Source: Paenibacillus contaminans (GTDB lineage Bacteria > Bacillota > Bacilli > Paenibacillales > NBRC-103111). From it: 64,000 bases of DNA. Location of the stretch: the NCBI RefSeq assembly GCF_003285015.1, contig NZ_QMFB01000031.1, forward strand, positions 1 through 64,000, in the 5' to 3' direction. The notes under the pieces were generated by a model. It made no database searches. It saw nothing but the letters and a program-made list of their open reading frames with translations, and was not told the origin of the DNA. Positions 62,776 through 64,000 of the stretch are shown here, piece after piece; position 1 is the first letter of the stretch; each line of letters opens with the position of its first letter. Both the position numbers and the translations under genes were made by a program.

Positions 62776-64000
62776 TTAAACGGCGGGCTCTGAGGAATGC
62801 TTCATTTCTTGGCCGAGCCGTTCGCGCATCAGAAACCATACGAGTATGGGCGAGCTCCCGAAAATGAGCAGCAAGCTGTTGACGACAAGCGGAGCCGTGC
62901 TTTGCGATATGACGATAATGAACGCGATTGTGCTGATCAGCCGCCCTGTATTGAGACAAAGCTCGCGAAACACGACATATTCGACGCGTTTCTTGGCGCT
63001 CTCGTCATTTTGCCCGATAATATCGAAAACGACGGAGACGCCTGGTATCGAATATAGCGGAAAAAACAATGCCGCCCCAATACCGAACGCCAGCAGCGTT
63101 CCGTAATTCACCTGCCAGAACAGCGGCAATATAACCACGCTCATCATGACGGCGCCGACGAACATTCCCCACTTGCGGTATTTCGGCTTCAACAGCCGCC
63201 CGGCAAGCCAAAAGCTGCAAAGGGCGACGGCCGAGGTGACGAGCGAGAAGCTGCCTAGCTTCATTTCGTTCTGAGTGGATATATAGACGAGCAAAGCGAT
63301 CATAAACCCGAAAATCCCTTCGCGCAGCCCTTGTGCTACCATCGCCAAACTCACCGTCCGCCACGGGCCTCCGGCTTCCCGCAAGCTGCGAAAGCCGCCG
63401 AACCAGTCGTAGTTGGCAAGCGCTTTGCGCTTATGCAGAAAAAAGCTCAATATAGCCCCAAGAATAAAGACCCCCAAGGAAACGGAGAAGATGATCCGGT
63501 ATCCGCTCGTATCCTCCATTCTCGTAATGACGAATCCCGATACCCACGGGGCGATCATCCCGGCGATTGAGCCAAGGAAGCCGGCCAAGCCGTTAAACCG
63601 GTCGCGGTTGCCCGGATCGGTCACTTCGAAATAAACGACGTTGAAGGCAAGCCAAAACAGTCCGGACGAAATGCCTTGCACAATTCCGAGCAGCGGAATG
63701 TAGTACACCGCCTGCGTACCGAGCAGCAGAACAAGCCCATAGAAGAGAGCCGAAACGGCTACGCCTACCCGCAGCGCGTTCATCTTGTTGTACTCCTTGA
63801 CCCATTTGCCGGCGAGCCAGAACGTTACCGCCATCGTAAGCTGATGTACGACGGCGAACCAGCCGATTAGCGTAAAATCATTCTTTATTTTCCATATGTA
63901 GACGTTCACGAATGTGCCGGACAGCGCATTGGCGACGGCAAACAAGGCGTTAACCGCAAGCAGCAGAAGCGCTTGTCGGGAAAGCTTCTCTTTCGGCTTC
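62776..64000 (-). CDS. Major facilitator superfamily transporter (5' end beyond window)
   Basis: A partial MFS permease; the reading frame is open to the right window edge, so the true start lies outside. The visible ~408 residues contain about twelve hydrophobic segments. Pieces of the family are seen in GIVQGISSGLFWLAFNVVYF, DPGNRDRFNGLAGFLGSIAG and the central basic loop FFLHKRKAL. Substrate unknown. It has a TTG-Phe-Ala site near 63945 that could be misread as a start, but coding continues upstream (ALLLLAVNALF). Confidence 0.85.
   Translation of the reverse strand, partial: KPKEKLSRQALLLLAVNALFAVANALSGTFVNVYIWKIKNDFTLIGWFAVVHQLTMAVTFWLAGKWVKEYNKMNALRVGVAVSALFYGLVLLLGTQAVYYIPLLGIVQGISSGLFWLAFNVVYFEVTDPGNRDRFNGLAGFLGSIAGMIAPWVSGFVITRMEDTSGYRIIFSVSLGVFILGAILSFFLHKRKALANYDWFGGFRSLREAGGPWRTVSLAMVAQGLREGIFGFMIALLVYISTQNEMKLGSFSLVTSAVALCSFWLAGRLLKPKYRKWGMFVGAVMMSVVILPLFWQVNYGTLLAFGIGAALFFPLYSIPGVSVVFDIIGQNDESAKKRVEYVVFRELCLNTGRLISTIAFIIVISQSTAPLVVNSLLLIFGSSPILVWFLMRERLGQEMKHSSEPAV

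Overview
The window reads as chromosomal DNA of an endospore-forming member of the Paenibacillaceae (Paenibacillus or Cohnella type). This is an inference from several things: a GerA-type germinant-receptor operon, a YhcN/YlaJ sporulation lipoprotein and a Spo0E-like phosphatase; a giant secreted protein ending in S-layer-homology repeats; a YesM/YesN two-component pair beside an LplABC-type sugar ABC transporter; strong AGGAGG ribosome binding sites with many GTG/TTG starts; and moderately high GC with most genes on the minus strand. No rRNA, tRNA, prophage or CRISPR array was seen.

Layout. 0.3-4.5 kb: a plus-strand spore germination operon (A, C, small D, B subunits). 4.5-6.6 kb: YhcN-like lipoprotein, GNAT acetyltransferase and methyltransferase. 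6.6-9.6 kb: copZ-copA copper export behind a promoter overlapped by a CsoR-like operator, with a terminator hairpin between the genes. 9.7-15.2 kb: 5'-3' exonuclease, methionine aminopeptidase, a small unknown protein, an aminotransferase with an M50 protease, and an Spx/ArsC-fold protein. 15.2-26.9 kb: a long minus-strand corrinoid operon behind a cobalamin riboswitch with a clear terminator platform. It runs btuF-btuC-btuD-cobT-cobU-cbiB-cobS-cobD-cobQ-adenosyltransferase and ends in an RluA-family pseudouridine synthase. It encodes uptake and nucleotide-loop assembly but no corrin-ring synthesis, so within this window it is a salvage/late-pathway set.

27-36 kb: a lipoprotein, a lone barstar-like gene of AT-richer composition, a Spo0E-like gene, an alaR-alaT pair, nagA with a 77-bp tandem repeat growing out of its 3' end, and a three-gene oligosaccharide ABC transporter. 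36.5-41.3 kb: the divergent YesM/YesN-type two-component system. A 167-bp inverted-repeat element lies between kinase and regulator. A 1.08-kb element with 20-bp inverted ends overlaps the regulator's 3' end and carries 18 copies of a 51-bp repeat arranged as a higher-order satellite.

41.3-47.1 kb: a nucleotide-transporter/HEAT/double cyclic-nucleotide-binding fusion and a MutS2-like ATPase lacking its Smr domain. The MutS2-like gene is preceded by a 629-bp gap holding a candidate ~212-nt structured RNA and two terminator-like hairpins. 47.8-55.1 kb: a 2448-aa surface protein with four lamin-tail/Ig pairs, a calcineurin-type phosphoesterase and SLH repeats. 55.2-58.4 kb: polysaccharide deacetylase, ECF sigma factor and DUF4179 anti-sigma. 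The deacetylase and sigma genes each have the same ECF-type promoter (TGAACC-N16-CGCC), suggesting a self-contained cell-envelope regulon.

58.5-64 kb: a DUF4062 (TIR-like) protein translationally coupled to a 65-aa partner; a BNR-repeat protein coupled to a MoaD/ThiS-fold protein ending in Gly-Gly; convergent cysK; and a major-facilitator transporter cut by the window edge. The least explained parts are the satellite element, the mutS2-like leader, the ECF promoter pair with its second shared motif, the DUF4062 pair and the BNR/MoaD pair.
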